64,000 nucleotides of DNA from Bog-756 sp963845485 (GCA_963845485.1 CAWJSI010000014.1:248001-312000); one strand, 5' to 3'; shown: positions 1 through 8,860, counted from the stretch's first letter. A program made the numbers and translations. The notes: generated by a model from the sequence alone, not told the origin.

Positions 1-959
1 AGGGACTGGGCCCGGGCCTCGTAGGAGTGGGCCCGCGTCGACAGCATGATCTCGTTGGCCCCGGTGCGGGCCTGCAGGTCGACCAGGCCCTGATGGACGA
101 CGTCGGGCTCCCCGATGAGATGGGTGGCCACCGTGTCCTCGATGAAGGCCCGCTCCTGGTCGGTGTACTGGTAGGCGGCCGCCTCTTCGGGGGTGGGCAC
201 GGGGCCGAACCGCCCGGTGCGCAGCTGCAGGGTGCTGAGGGCGGAGGGCCCGGCCAGCCACCGAGCTTCCTCGTCGTTCGGGGCGCAGAGCACCGAGACG
301 GCTGGCATGAAGTACGGCTCGTCGAGCAGGAACGAGGGACTGAACCGAGCCCGGTACTGCTCGACCGCCTGGTCGAGGAGGCCCGGGGCGAAGTGGTACG
401 CGAACGAGAAGGGGAGACCGAGCATGCCGGCTAGCTGGGCGCTGAACGTGGACGACCCGAGCAGCCAGACCTCGGGGAGGTACCCGCGACCGGGCACCGG
501 TGCCGGGTGCGTGGCGGGCCCTTCGCCGTCGGCCAGGTAGTTGATGAGCTCCACCACGTCCTGGGGGAAGGTGTCCGCCCCGGTGTCACTGCTCCGCCGC
601 AGGGCGCGGGCGGTCACCTGGTCGGTGCCCGGAGCGCGTCCGAGCCCGAGGTCGATGCGGCCCGGGTGCAGGGCCTCCAGGGTGGCGAACTGCTCGGCGA
701 TGACCAGGGGTGCGTGGTTGGGCAGCATCACCCCGCCGGCTCCGAGCCGCAGGGTGGTCGTGGCGTCGGCCAGGTGGCCGATCAGTACGGCCGGGGCGGA
801 ACTGGCCACGGCGGGCATGCCGTGGTGCTCGGCCACCCACATCCGCCGGTAGCCGAGCCGCTCGACGACGGGGGCCAGGCGCGTGGTGTCGGCGAGGGCG
901 TCCGCCGGGGTGAATCCCTTGGCCACCGAGGCCAGGTCGAGCACGGAGAGAGGAACCAT
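1..959 (-). CDS. LLM-class flavin-dependent oxidoreductase (3' end outside window)
   Basis: This looks like a luciferase-like monooxygenase (F420- or FMN-dependent TIM barrel). The N-terminus begins MVPLSVLDL and continues with the family landmarks WVAEHHG (about residue 42), a GAGGVMLPNH stretch and the GRIDLGLGRAPG motif near residue 105. These match the MsnO8-type LLM subgroup. The ATG at 957-959 is preceded by a GGAAAGG ribosome-binding site. The C-terminus is missing because the gene runs off the left edge. It lies downstream of an SDR and an SRPBCC gene on the same strand and is probably the last known gene of that operon. Substrate and cofactor choice (F420 or FMN) cannot be read from the sequence. 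Confidence 0.85.
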   Translation of the reverse strand, partial: MVPLSVLDLASVAKGFTPADALADTTRLAPVVERLGYRRMWVAEHHGMPAVASSAPAVLIGHLADATTTLRLGAGGVMLPNHAPLVIAEQFATLEALHPGRIDLGLGRAPGTDQVTARALRRSSDTGADTFPQDVVELINYLADGEGPATHPAPVPGRGYLPEVWLLGSSTFSAQLAGMLGLPFSFAYHFAPGLLDQAVEQYRARFSPSFLLDEPYFMPAVSVLCAPNDEEARWLAGPSALSTLQLRTGRFGPVPTPEEAAAYQYTDQERAFIEDTVATHLIGEPDVVHQGLVDLQARTGANEIMLSTRAHSYEARAQS

Positions 960-1028
960 GACCTTTCCAACACCGTTCCGACCCACGATCTTCCGGCCGG
1001 CCCGGCGACGGGTCGGAACCCGGTGGGG

Positions 1029-1496
1029 TCAGGTGCCGGGGGTGGTCAGCTCCTCGATCCGGGCCAGGGACCGGGTGATGTTGTCCCGGGTGGCCCCGGT
1101 GACCTTGTCATGGCGGAGGAAGAACCGCTGGTGGTCCTCGGAGATGTCCCAGCTCTCGGTGATCCGGGTGCCGTCCGCCACCGGCTCCAGCTCGTAGCGC
1201 CAGATCCGCCCGCCGAGGAACCGTCCCATGAACCCGGCGATGGTCGCCTTCCAGGCGATCCGGCGGTCCTCCTCGAACTCGATGACGGTGTTGGCCATCG
1301 TGTAGCCCATGCCCATGTGCATGGTCATGCCGAAGGTGGCGCCGAGGGAGAGGCGCTCGGGGACGCCCGGTGTGACCCCGCGCAACTGCCCCGAGCCGTC
1401 CAGTTCGATGTGGCGTGAGGCATCGGCCAACAGATCGAAGACGGCGGTCGGGGGGGCCGGGACCACGCGGGCCACCGAGACCACATCGCGGTCCAC
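1029..1496 (-). CDS. SRPBCC-family (polyketide cyclase/START-like) protein
   Basis: A 155-residue protein with the N-terminal pattern of SRPBCC lipid-binding folds (VVPAPPTAVFDLLADASRH), a central strand rich in hydrophobic and acidic residues, and the typical ITESWDIS strand before a C-terminal helix (DNITRSLARIEEL). Such proteins bind hydrophobic ligands or act as cyclases or hydroxylase partners; the ligand here is unknown. The GTG start at 1496 lies 2 nt after the stop of the upstream SDR, so the two are almost certainly co-transcribed and may be translationally coupled. Length is typical of the family. Confidence 0.8.
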   Translation of the reverse strand: MDRDVVSVARVVPAPPTAVFDLLADASRHIELDGSGQLRGVTPGVPERLSLGATFGMTMHMGMGYTMANTVIEFEEDRRIAWKATIAGFMGRFLGGRIWRYELEPVADGTRITESWDISEDHQRFFLRHDKVTGATRDNITRSLARIEELTTPGT

Positions 1497-1498
1497 GG

Positions 1499-2266
1499 TC
1501 AGAGCCCGGGGCTCGACTGCATGATGCCGCCGTCGGTGAAGATGGTGGTGGCGGTGATGTAGCTGGCCCCGTCGCCGGCGAGGAAGGCCACCACACTGGC
1601 GATCTCCTCGGGCTCGGCCAGACGACCGATGGGGATGGACGAGTTCAGCTTGGCCAGCTGGGCCGGGTCGGCCACCGTGGCCGCGTTGATGGGCGTGTTG
1701 ACCGCCCCAGGTCCCACCCCGACCACCAGGATGTCGTGGGGGGCGAGCTCGACGCCGGCGGTGCGGGTGAGCATACGCATCCCGCCCTTGGACAGGCAGT
1801 AGGCGGTGTTGCCGGGCATGGGCCAGTCCTCGTGGACCGAGGTCATGTTGATGATCCTGCCCCCGCCACCTTGGGCGATCATCTGCTGGGCGGCCAGCTG
1901 GGTGCCGAAGAAGGCACTCTTCAGGTTGATGTCGAGGACCTTGGTGTACTCCTCCTCGGTGGTGTCGAGGACCGAGGTCCGGGTCTCGACGCCGGCGTTG
2001 TTGACCATGATGTCGAGCCTCCCGAACGTCGACACCGCGGTGTCCACCAGGGTGCGGAGGTCCTCGACTTTGCTCACGTCGGCCTTGACGCCCACCACTT
2101 TGTCGCCGAGGGCCCGCACCTGGCGCTCCACGTCGTGCTCGGCGTCCTCGTTGGCGATGTAGTCGATCACGATGGTGGCACCCTGAGCGGCGAGGGCCAG
2201 GACCACGGCCTTCCCGATGCCGGTGTTACCCCCGGTGACGATGGCGACCTTGCCTGAGAGAGTCAT
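1499..2266 (-). CDS. SDR-family NAD(P)-dependent oxidoreductase
   Basis: A classical short-chain dehydrogenase of 255 residues. The cofactor motif TGGNTGIG is at residues 11-18, an NNAG motif is at about residue 90, and the catalytic Tyr/Lys appear in YCLSKGG. It ends with the usual substrate-loop and FTDGG signature. The start is set by ATG at 2264-2266 with an AGGAGGA ribosome-binding site just upstream, although the frame stays open much further 5'. It resembles glucose 1-dehydrogenase/3-oxoacyl reductase-type SDRs; the substrate is not determined. It is the first gene of an operon with the SRPBCC and LLM genes. Confidence 0.88.
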   Translation of the reverse strand: MTLSGKVAIVTGGNTGIGKAVVLALAAQGATIVIDYIANEDAEHDVERQVRALGDKVVGVKADVSKVEDLRTLVDTAVSTFGRLDIMVNNAGVETRTSVLDTTEEEYTKVLDINLKSAFFGTQLAAQQMIAQGGGGRIINMTSVHEDWPMPGNTAYCLSKGGMRMLTRTAGVELAPHDILVVGVGPGAVNTPINAATVADPAQLAKLNSSIPIGRLAEPEEIASVVAFLAGDGASYITATTIFTDGGIMQSSPGL

Positions 2267-2422
2267 GTTCCTCCTAGTGGATACGGACGGTTCCGAGCCG
2301 GCGTCCGGGGAGGAGCGGCCCTCCGGACCCGCCGATCCCCGGATCCTAACGGCACCCTCGGTGGGGGTGGTGGCCCTCGGAGTCGTCGACGGGCGGCGTG
2401 GTCGACATGCCATCATCGGGTC

Positions 2423-3067
2423 GTGAGCCCCCTCTCGATTGGCGATGCCACCGCGCTGCTTTCGGCCAAGGACCCCGTGCTGGCCGCGCTCGTCGAACGC
2501 TACGGGCCGGCCCCCCGTCGTCGACCGGTGCGGGCCGACCGGCGCTTCGAGAACCTGGCCGAGGCCATCGTCTACCAACAGCTGGCCGGCCGGGCCGCCG
2601 CCACCATCCACGGGCGCTTCGTCCTGGCCCTCGGCGGTGCCGTCACCCCCGAGGCGGTGCTGGCCGCCTCGGACGAGGCCCTGGCCGCCGCCGGGCTGAG
2701 CCGGGCCAAGGCCGCCTCCATCCGGGACCTGGCCGACCAGGTGGCCAGCGGGAGGATCGCCCTCGACCGGATCGGCCGGCTCTCCGACGAGGACATCGTG
2801 GACCACCTCACCCAGGTCCGGGGCATCGGGCCGTGGACGGCCCAGATGTTCTTACTCAGTACCTTGGGTCGCCTCGACGTCTGGCCTACCGGTGACTACG
2901 GGGTACGGGCCGGCTTCGGCCGGGCCTGGAGTCTCCCGGCCATCCCCACCCAAAAGGAGCTCGAGCTGCTGGGCGAGCCCTTCCGCCCCTACCGGAGCCT
3001 GGTGGCCTGGTACTGCTGGCGGGCGGCGGATGAACGGCCCGATCCGGTGACCACTCCCCGCCCGTAG
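2423..3067 (+). CDS. DNA-3-methyladenine glycosylase II family (AlkA-like, HhH-GPD)
   Basis: A base-excision repair glycosylase of the HhH-GPD superfamily, 214 residues. The helix-hairpin-helix is VRGIGPWTA (132-140), followed by the segment carrying the catalytic aspartate, probably D158 in WPTGDYGVR. The region FENLAEAIVYQQLAG (42-56) is the conserved first helix of AlkA proteins. It lacks the N-terminal beta domain of E. coli AlkA, so it is the short actinobacterial/archaeal type. GTG start at 2423; CATCAT lies 6 nt upstream, a weak match to the leaderless -10 pattern seen elsewhere in the window. It converges with zwf, leaving 11 nt between the two stops. Confidence 0.88.
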   Translation: MSPLSIGDATALLSAKDPVLAALVERYGPAPRRRPVRADRRFENLAEAIVYQQLAGRAAATIHGRFVLALGGAVTPEAVLAASDEALAAAGLSRAKAASIRDLADQVASGRIALDRIGRLSDEDIVDHLTQVRGIGPWTAQMFLLSTLGRLDVWPTGDYGVRAGFGRAWSLPAIPTQKELELLGEPFRPYRSLVAWYCWRAADERPDPVTTPRP

Positions 3068-3078
3068 CCGGGTTGGGC

Positions 3079-4590
3079 TCAATCGTCCTTGTCGGCTTTG
3101 CGCCAGCCCCGCTCGAAGGGCAACCGCCAGGCGTTGGGGGCGATGAGATCGCGTATGCCGGGCGGACCCCACGATCCCGGCTCGTAGAACTCGACGTCGG
3201 GCGGGTGCTCGAGGAGCGGGGTGGAGACCTCCCACAGGCGCTCGATGTCCTCGGCCGTGGTGAACAGCGTGTGGTCTCCGATCATGGCGTCGTGGATCAG
3301 CCGCTCGTAGGCCTCCAGGACGTCGGCCTCCTGTTCGGTCTCGTGCAGGGCGAACTGGAGACTGAGCTTGTCCAGCTGCATGCCGGGCCCGGGGCGTTTG
3401 CCGTAGAAGGAGAGCGAGAGTTTCGACGAGTCGGCCAGATCGAAGGTGAGGTGGTCGGGGCCGTGGGCCCCGATGCCCGAGTTGAGGGGAAACATGCTTT
3501 TCGGCGGCTCCCGGAAGGCGATGGAGATGATGCGCGCCCCTTCGGCCATGTCCTTGCCGGTGCGGAGGTAGAACGGGACCCCGGCCCACCGCCAGTTGTC
3601 GATCTCGCACTTGAGGGCGATGAACGTCTCGGTCTGGGAGTCCTCTGCCACCCCGGGGATGGACCGGTAGCCGGCGAACTGTCCCCGCACGACCTGGCTC
3701 ACGTCGATCGGGCACAGCGACCGGAAGACCTTGTTCTTCTCCTCGCTGATGGAACGGGGGTCGAGGGAGGTGGGTGGCTCCATGGCCATGAAGGCCAGGA
3801 TCTGGAACAGGTGGGTGACCACCATGTCCCGGAACGCCCCGGTGCCCTCGTAGAAGCTGGCCCGCGAGTCGACCGAGAGGGTTTCGGGTACGTCGATCTG
3901 GACGTGGTCGATGTGGTTCCGGTTCCAGATGGGCTCGAAGAGACCGTTGGCGAACCGGAAGGCCAGGATGTTCTGGGCGGCCTCCTTGCCGAGGAAGTGG
4001 TCGATCCGGTACACCTGCTCGGGGTAGAAGACCGAGTGGACGGCATCGTTCAGCACCACCGCCGACTGGAGGTTCGTGCCGAACGGCTTCTCCATGATGA
4101 TCCGGGAGCGCTCGACGAGTCCCGCCTCACCGAGCGTGGCGACGACGGTGTTGGCGGCGGAGGGCGGGATGCTCAGGTAGTGGAGCCTGCGAGTCTCGCC
4201 GCTCAGGGTGGCCTCGGCCCGGGCCACGGCCTCGGCCAGGGCTTCGGGCCCGTGGGACTGGGAGACGTAGTGCAGCCGCTCCGAGAAGATCGGCCAGTGT
4301 TCGTCGACGATGTCCTTGCGGGCGAACTCGCGGCAGGCGGCGAAGGCGAACTCGTGGAAGGCGGCGTCGTCCAGCTCCTCGAGCGACGTGCCGATGATGC
4401 GGTACTCGGGGAGCAGGCCCGAGTAGGACAGCCGGAGCAGGCCGGGCAGGAGCTTGCGCCGGGCCAGATCGCCCGTGGCGCCGAACAGCACGATGACGTG
4501 GGGGAGCAGGCCTTCGGAGTCGCTCGGGAGCGGGTCCTCGATGGCCGGGTCGCTGGTCGTGAACAGGTCGGTCTCGGCGACGGAACTCAT
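3079..4590 (-). CDS. zwf: glucose-6-phosphate 1-dehydrogenase
   Basis: First enzyme of the oxidative pentose phosphate pathway, oxidising glucose 6-phosphate to 6-phosphogluconolactone with NADP+. At 503 residues it is full length. The dinucleotide motif GATGDLA is at 37-43, EKPFG at 168-172, and the active-site motif RIDHFLGKE at 195-203 (Phe replaces the usual Tyr) contains the catalytic His198 and the substrate-binding Lys202. No Shine-Dalgarno is evident; CATGAT lies 6 nt before the ATG, a weak leaderless-type -10. No gnd, opcA or pgl lies next to it, so it is not in the usual pentose-phosphate operon. Confidence 0.95.
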   Translation of the reverse strand: MSSVAETDLFTTSDPAIEDPLPSDSEGLLPHVIVLFGATGDLARRKLLPGLLRLSYSGLLPEYRIIGTSLEELDDAAFHEFAFAACREFARKDIVDEHWPIFSERLHYVSQSHGPEALAEAVARAEATLSGETRRLHYLSIPPSAANTVVATLGEAGLVERSRIIMEKPFGTNLQSAVVLNDAVHSVFYPEQVYRIDHFLGKEAAQNILAFRFANGLFEPIWNRNHIDHVQIDVPETLSVDSRASFYEGTGAFRDMVVTHLFQILAFMAMEPPTSLDPRSISEEKNKVFRSLCPIDVSQVVRGQFAGYRSIPGVAEDSQTETFIALKCEIDNWRWAGVPFYLRTGKDMAEGARIISIAFREPPKSMFPLNSGIGAHGPDHLTFDLADSSKLSLSFYGKRPGPGMQLDKLSLQFALHETEQEADVLEAYERLIHDAMIGDHTLFTTAEDIERLWEVSTPLLEHPPDVEFYEPGSWGPPGIRDLIAPNAWRLPFERGWRKADKDD

Positions 4591-4703
4591 GCGTGCATCA
4601 TGGTGGAACAGCCCTTCGAATTGCCCATTCGGACCGTAGCCATCCCATGTTTCGGTTGCATGACGGGCGTGAGAGAGGCGTGTGAACGCACCCGGTCCCT
4701 CGG

Positions 4704-5315
4704 TCAGGCCGCCGGCAGGCCGGCCCCGATCCTCTCGGCCACCTCGCGGACCTCGGGGGTGTCCATGATCCCCGGGGAGTGCAGGGTGCCGGCCAGCAGC
4801 CGGGGCCAGCCCACCCAGACGTCACGCACCAGCGCCGACGATGCCAATCCCCACTCGGCCCGGGTGAGGCAGAGCATGGCGGTCACGGGCACCTCCATCC
4901 CCTCCCGGGTCCCGTCGAGGGTGGCCCTCACTGCGGCGGCCTGGGCGGACAGGGCCTCGAGGTGCGGGGTGCAGTTCTTCCGGCCCACATGGAGCTCGGG
5001 CGGCCCGAGCTGGTTGATGGCCCCGGGGCGCCTCGTCTGAACCAGGCCCTTGTGGGGTTGGGCGTCGATGACGAACACCCCGGCCGGGGCCACGGCGATC
5101 ACCGGGATGGTCCCCTTCGATCCGGGGATCCGCCGGTCGTTGAGGATGATGACGCCCCGTCCTTCGACCAGGGCCAGCGTTCCTCGTAGGCGGCCGCGGC
5201 GGTCGGCTTCCCCACGGCGCCGCTGGGCTCGCACCGGCTCGTCCGGACCCCCCGGTGCCGGCACCGAGACCGTCTGCCGCCCGTTGCTCTCGGCGGCGAG
5301 ATCGTCGTCGGTCAT
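4704..5315 (-). CDS. NERD-domain-like (nuclease-related) protein
   Basis: A soluble protein of about 203 residues. An N-terminal charged stretch (QRRRGEADRRGRLRG) is followed by strands such as GVIILNDRRIPGSKGTIPVIAVAPAGVFVIDAQPHKG. This arrangement, with a buried 'VFVIDAQ' Asp before a basic residue, is the pattern of NERD-domain proteins (restriction-endonuclease-like fold). The canonical catalytic E-x-K is replaced by D-A-Q, so nuclease activity is doubtful. The ATG at 5315 is preferred over an upstream in-frame start at 5387 because conservation seems to begin there, but no strong ribosome-binding site supports either. Function unknown. Confidence 0.6.
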   Translation of the reverse strand: MTDDDLAAESNGRQTVSVPAPGGPDEPVRAQRRRGEADRRGRLRGTLALVEGRGVIILNDRRIPGSKGTIPVIAVAPAGVFVIDAQPHKGLVQTRRPGAINQLGPPELHVGRKNCTPHLEALSAQAAAVRATLDGTREGMEVPVTAMLCLTRAEWGLASSALVRDVWVGWPRLLAGTLHSPGIMDTPEVREVAERIGAGLPAA

Positions 5316-5497
5316 CGGCCCATGGTAGGAGACGGTGCCCCACGAATCGTCGATCCGACCGGGCGACCCGAGGCGGGATTGTTGCAACTTGGCAACCCTG
5401 TTCCTTTTCGGCCCCCGTGGTGGGATGATGGGCAGTGGTCGTACATCCGGCCATGTCGGGGGCAGTACCCAGGGGGAACTCTGGAAGGGGGAAGTCC
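5316..5497. other. divergent intergenic region
   Basis: 182 nt between the NERD-like gene and the CBS gene. It holds a small inverted repeat, GTTGC (5381-5385) and GCAAC (5392-5396), which could be an operator half-site pair. No clear sigma-70-type promoter is visible. Confidence 0.3.
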
Positions 5498-5929
5498 ATG
5501 CTCGTTTCGAACCTTCTCGAAGGCAAGGGGACCATGGTGGTCACCGTCACCAAGGAGGCCACGGTGGGTGACGTGGTCGCCGATCTGGCCCATCACCGGG
5601 TGGGTGCTCTCGTGGTCTCGCCGGACGGTGTGCAGATCCAGGGCATCGTGTCCGAACGGGACATCGTCAAGCGCCTCAGCGTGCTGCGCACCGAGCTCCT
5701 CGACGAGCCGGTGTCCTCGATCATGTCGACCGACGTGCGCGTCTGTTCTCCGGACGCCGACGTGGAGTCGATCATGACCCTGATGACCCAGCAGCGGTTC
5801 CGTCACGTGCCCGTGGTGGAGAACGGCCGACTGGTCGGCATCGTCAGCATCGGCGACGTGGTCAAGAGCCGCATCGAGGAGCTGGAGAAGGACCGCAACG
5901 AGCTGATGGAGTACATCTCGGCCCGGTAG
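5498..5929 (+). CDS. tandem CBS-domain protein
   Basis: A 143-residue stand-alone protein made of two CBS domains, roughly residues 8-65 and 75-132. Such proteins bind adenosyl ligands (AMP, ATP, SAM) and act as energy or redox sensors. Visible landmarks are the first-domain segment IVSERDIVKRL and the second-domain segment RHVPVVENGRLVGIVSIGDVVK. The start is fixed by GGAAGGGGG six nucleotides before ATG 5498. No partner domain is fused and no obvious target enzyme adjoins it. Confidence 0.85.
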   Translation: MLVSNLLEGKGTMVVTVTKEATVGDVVADLAHHRVGALVVSPDGVQIQGIVSERDIVKRLSVLRTELLDEPVSSIMSTDVRVCSPDADVESIMTLMTQQRFRHVPVVENGRLVGIVSIGDVVKSRIEELEKDRNELMEYISAR

Positions 5930-5976
5930 CCGCCCTGTCGCCGTCGGGCCGGCACGGGCCCCGCGGTCTCCCCGCC

Positions 5977-5982
5977 TACGCT
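5977..5982 (+). promoter_or_regulatory. leaderless-type -10 (TACGCT)
   Basis: TAnnnT hexamer ending 6 nt before the GTG start of the CbiX-like gene, with no Shine-Dalgarno between them; expected for a leaderless transcript. Confidence 0.5.
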
Positions 5983-5988
5983 CGCACT

Positions 5989-6435
5989 GTGGACGATCAG
6001 GGGAACGCACTCGGGATCGTCATCGTCGATCACGGGTCGAGGCGGGACGAGGCCAACCGGCGCCACGAGGAGTTCGTGGTCGGCTGGGGCCGGGAGCGCG
6101 GACTGACCAACGTGCACGCCGCCCACATGGAGTTGGCCGAGCCCTCCATCGCCACGGCCGTCGACGGCTGTGTATCCCTCGGGGCCACCACGGTGGTCGT
6201 GGCCCCGTACTTCCTGTGGCCCGGCAACCACTGGGACCGCGACATCCCGGCCCTGGCCGCCGCGGCCTGTGGCCGGCATCCCGGGCTCCGCCACCTGGTG
6301 GCTGCCCCGCTCGGTCCACACCCCCTGCTCGGGGACATCGTGGAGCAGCGCATCACCCACTGCCTGGCCCACGCGGCGGGCCAGGCAGCCGAGTGCGACG
6401 TGTCCGCGGGGACCGGCCGCTGCCGGATGGTGTGA
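5989..6435 (+). CDS. CbiX/SirB-like sirohydrochlorin chelatase family protein
   Basis: A 148-residue single-domain class II chelatase-like protein. The N-terminal metal-ligand His of the family is seen in IVDHGSRR (H15), the conserved helix follows (HMELAEPSIATAVDGCV), and the second-half strand is VVVAPYFLWPGNHWDRDIP, which matches the 'PxFLxxGxHxxxDIP' signature. Members insert Co2+, Ni2+ or Fe2+ into sirohydrochlorin or similar tetrapyrroles. A C-terminal tail with two cysteines (ECDVSAGTGRC) could bind metal. Its stop overlaps the start of the next gene (TGATG), so the pair is coupled. No cobalamin or sirohaem operon is nearby, so the substrate is open. Confidence 0.8.
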   Translation: MDDQGNALGIVIVDHGSRRDEANRRHEEFVVGWGRERGLTNVHAAHMELAEPSIATAVDGCVSLGATTVVVAPYFLWPGNHWDRDIPALAAAACGRHPGLRHLVAAPLGPHPLLGDIVEQRITHCLAHAAGQAAECDVSAGTGRCRMV

Positions 6436-7694
6436 TGGGACCGACCGGCCGCAGCGGCACCGACGTGGTCGTCGTGGGGGCCGGCCTGGCCGGCCTGTGC
6501 TGCGCCCAGGACCTGGCCCGGGCCGGCGTCGAGTGCCTAGTCCTCGAGGCGTCCGACGGCATCGGGGGACGGGTCCGGACCGATCGGGTGGACGGCTACC
6601 TGCTCGACCGCGGCTTTCAGATCCTGCTGACCGCCTATCCCGAGGTCCAGCGCCGGTTGGACCTCGGTGCCCTGAATCTGGCCGGTTTCGAGCCCGGCGC
6701 AGTGGTGCGGGTCGCCGGTCGCTTCCACCAGGTGGCCGATCCCCTGCGCCGACCCCTCCTGATCGGCACCACCATCACCGCCCCGATCGGCTCGTTGGCC
6801 GACAAGGCCCGACTGGCCCGTCTGGTGGTGGACGTGCGCACCCACCCGGTGGCCGATCTCCTCCGCCGCCCCGAGACGACCACGGCGGTGCGTCTGGCCC
6901 GGGCCGGCTTCTCCCATCAGATGGTGGAGACGTTCTGGCGGCCGCTGTTCGCCGGCATCCAGCTCGATCCCGACCTCGAGGTGTCGAGCCGGCGGTTCGA
7001 TCTGATCCTGCGGATGTTGGCCGTCGGGGCCACCGGTGTGCCCCGAGAGGGGATGGGGGCGATCCCGGCCCAGGTGGCGGACACGCTTCCCGGGGACAGC
7101 GTGCGCCTCGGGGCCCGGGTGGCGTCCGTGACGGCGGGCGAGGTGGTCGTGGAGGGCGGGGAGCGCATCTCGGCACGAGCGGTGGTGGTGGCGACCGAGG
7201 GTCCCGCCGCCCACGCCCTGTTGGGAGACCGGGTGGCGGATCCGGGGTCGAGGGCCGCGGCGTGTTGCTGGTTCGCCACGACCGGCACGCCCATGGCCGG
7301 TGCCACCTTGTTGCTGGACGGTGAGGCGGTCGGTCCGGCCCGCAACGTGGCCGTGATGAGCGAGGTGTCGCCTTCGTACTCGCCGGTGGGCCGGAGCCTG
7401 GTGGCCGCGGCCGTCCCTGGGCCCGAGGCGTTCGACCCCAACCTGGCCGAACTGGTCCGACGCCAGCTGGCCCGCTGGTTCGGTTCGACGGTGGCCGACT
7501 GGGAGCTCCTGCGCACCGACGTCATTCCCCACGGTCAGCCGTCCCAGTCACCGCCGTTCCGTCTCAAACAGTCGGTGGCCCTCGGCGAGGGCATCTTCGT
7601 CTGCGGGGACCACCGGGACACCGCGTCCCTGCAGGGGGCCATGTTCAGCGGGGGTCGCGCCGCCGCCGCCGTGTTGGCCCACCTCGGTCGCTGA
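6435..7694 (+). CDS. FAD-dependent oxidoreductase (amine oxidase/phytoene desaturase-like)
   Basis: A 419-residue flavoprotein. The FAD-binding Rossmann motif VVVGAGLAGLCCA is at about residues 11-23, followed by the ADP-ribose acidic residue in LVLEASDGIGGRVRTD, the usual flavin-containing amine oxidase signature. The C-terminus has the second FAD motif (ALGEGIFVCGDHRDTASLQGA), which places the protein in the NAD(P)-binding amine oxidase/protoporphyrinogen-oxidase superfamily. ATG 6435 overlaps the stop of the CbiX-like gene. The neighbour hints at tetrapyrrole chemistry, but carotenoid or other substrates are equally possible. Confidence 0.85.
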   Translation: MGPTGRSGTDVVVVGAGLAGLCCAQDLARAGVECLVLEASDGIGGRVRTDRVDGYLLDRGFQILLTAYPEVQRRLDLGALNLAGFEPGAVVRVAGRFHQVADPLRRPLLIGTTITAPIGSLADKARLARLVVDVRTHPVADLLRRPETTTAVRLARAGFSHQMVETFWRPLFAGIQLDPDLEVSSRRFDLILRMLAVGATGVPREGMGAIPAQVADTLPGDSVRLGARVASVTAGEVVVEGGERISARAVVVATEGPAAHALLGDRVADPGSRAAACCWFATTGTPMAGATLLLDGEAVGPARNVAVMSEVSPSYSPVGRSLVAAAVPGPEAFDPNLAELVRRQLARWFGSTVADWELLRTDVIPHGQPSQSPPFRLKQSVALGEGIFVCGDHRDTASLQGAMFSGGRAAAAVLAHLGR

Positions 7695-7727
7695 GCGGAC
7701 CGCAACGAGCCGGGCGGCCTTGCGGGT

Positions 7728-8849
7728 CTAGGCCCCGCAGTCCCCGGTCCACGGGCGTCCACCGTCGAGGGAGTAGAGCGCCACGGCCACGGTGTCCTGT
7801 TCCGCCTTGGTGGCCGAGCTCGGGAGGACGCCGACCAGATAGGAGAGCCCGGCGTCCTGGGCAGCGATGTTCCAGGTGGACTGGCTGAACTGGAACGCCC
7901 CGTAGTACCCGTTTCCGGTGTTGATGCTGTAGTCGCCACCCGACTCCCTCTGGATCACGCACTGGAGGAAGGGGTTGAGCGCCGGGTCGGGCAGATTGGC
8001 GCCGGCTCCGGACGGGGGGACGACAGGAGCGGGCGCCGAGGTACCGGTGCTCGTGGTCACCGGGATGGTCGTGACCGGGTGGGCCGTCGTCGGACGGCTG
8101 GTGGTCGACGGGGTGTGGGCGGCCTGCTTCTGGGCGGCGGCCACGGCCGCCGCCGCCGCCGCATCCTGGGCCGCGGCCTGGGCGGCCACCGCACTGGCCA
8201 GCTGTCCGGTCACCTGGCTGTGGAGGGCGGCCAGATGATCGGCGCTGGTGTTGGCTTGGTCGAGGTCGGTGGACTGGGTGGCGAGGTCGGCCCGGTCCTG
8301 GTCCTGTTGGTGGCGGAGTGTGGCCTGGTGGGCCTGGAGTTGGGCCTGGGCCGTATGGAGCTGGTCGACGACGGTGGTGATGTTCCCGACGGCGATGGAG
8401 GAGTACTCACTGGCCGCCTGGGCGTGCTCCTGATCGCCGGCGAACAGGGCGTTGGTGGCACTCCCCGACCCGGTCCCGTAGTCCATGTAGGAGCGGAGCG
8501 CCTGCTGGCGCACGAGGTCCTCTCGGGCCGCGATCTGCTGGTCGTCCTGGGTGATCTGCTGGCCGACCTGGGTGATGGCCTGCCCGTCGGCGGCCACCCG
8601 GGCCGAGACGACCGAGTACTGCTGACGGTCGGTGTCGACCTGGAGCTGCTCGTGGATGAGCTGCTGGGAGACGGCGGTCGCCTGGGCCTGGAGCGCGGAG
8701 ACCTGATCGGCACCGGCGGCCCGTGCACCGGCGACCGCCCCGAGGGAGGTCGAGGCCACGAGCGCGGTGAGGAGCACAGCCGAGATCCTGCGTCGACGGT
8801 GCACTCGGGCGGTCAGGTCCGCCATCGGTGAGAACCGGGCGCGAAACAC
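7728..8849 (-). CDS. secreted coiled-coil protein with C-terminal Rpf/transglycosylase-like domain
   Basis: A 373-residue exported protein. An Arg-rich N-region (VHRRRR) and hydrophobic segment with AGARAAGA form a signal peptide. Residues about 45-235 are Gln/Ala-rich coiled coil, as in peptidoglycan-hydrolase regulators. A Pro/Thr-rich linker follows, and the last ~85 residues form a transglycosylase/Rpf-like domain (CVIQRESGGDYSINTGNGYYGAFQFSQSTW) with the catalytic Glu in RESGG. It probably cleaves peptidoglycan during growth or resuscitation. GTG 8849 is chosen because a promoter (TTGTTT, 18 nt, TAAATT) ends 11 nt upstream, giving a nearly leaderless message; ATG 8825 is the alternative and lacks a ribosome-binding site. 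Confidence 0.85.
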   Translation of the reverse strand: MFRARFSPMADLTARVHRRRRISAVLLTALVASTSLGAVAGARAAGADQVSALQAQATAVSQQLIHEQLQVDTDRQQYSVVSARVAADGQAITQVGQQITQDDQQIAAREDLVRQQALRSYMDYGTGSGSATNALFAGDQEHAQAASEYSSIAVGNITTVVDQLHTAQAQLQAHQATLRHQQDQDRADLATQSTDLDQANTSADHLAALHSQVTGQLASAVAAQAAAQDAAAAAAVAAAQKQAAHTPSTTSRPTTAHPVTTIPVTTSTGTSAPAPVVPPSGAGANLPDPALNPFLQCVIQRESGGDYSINTGNGYYGAFQFSQSTWNIAAQDAGLSYLVGVLPSSATKAEQDTVAVALYSLDGGRPWTGDCGA

Positions 8850-8860
8850 AATGGACAGCC

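Noticed and set aside
2267..2806. N-terminal extension of the first SDR gene to 435 residues
   Set aside because: The added sequence overlaps the AlkA-like gene antisense and lacks SDR character, while a strong ribosome-binding site sits before ATG 2266.
3073..5040. A 655-codon plus-strand open frame opposite zwf and the NERD-like gene
   Set aside because: It mirrors the GC-rich codon pattern of zwf on the other strand and lacks domain or signal character; its sequence is low-complexity Gly/Asp/Val/Arg.
7698..7728. GACCGCAA / TTGCGGGTC stem between the FAD oxidoreductase and the Rpf-like gene
   Set aside because: The pairing needs a bulge and the site has no T-tract; too weak to call a terminator.
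8108..8170. Repeated GCC tract that could be a microsatellite
   Set aside because: It encodes an in-frame Ala-rich coiled-coil segment of the Rpf-like protein and needs no other explanation.
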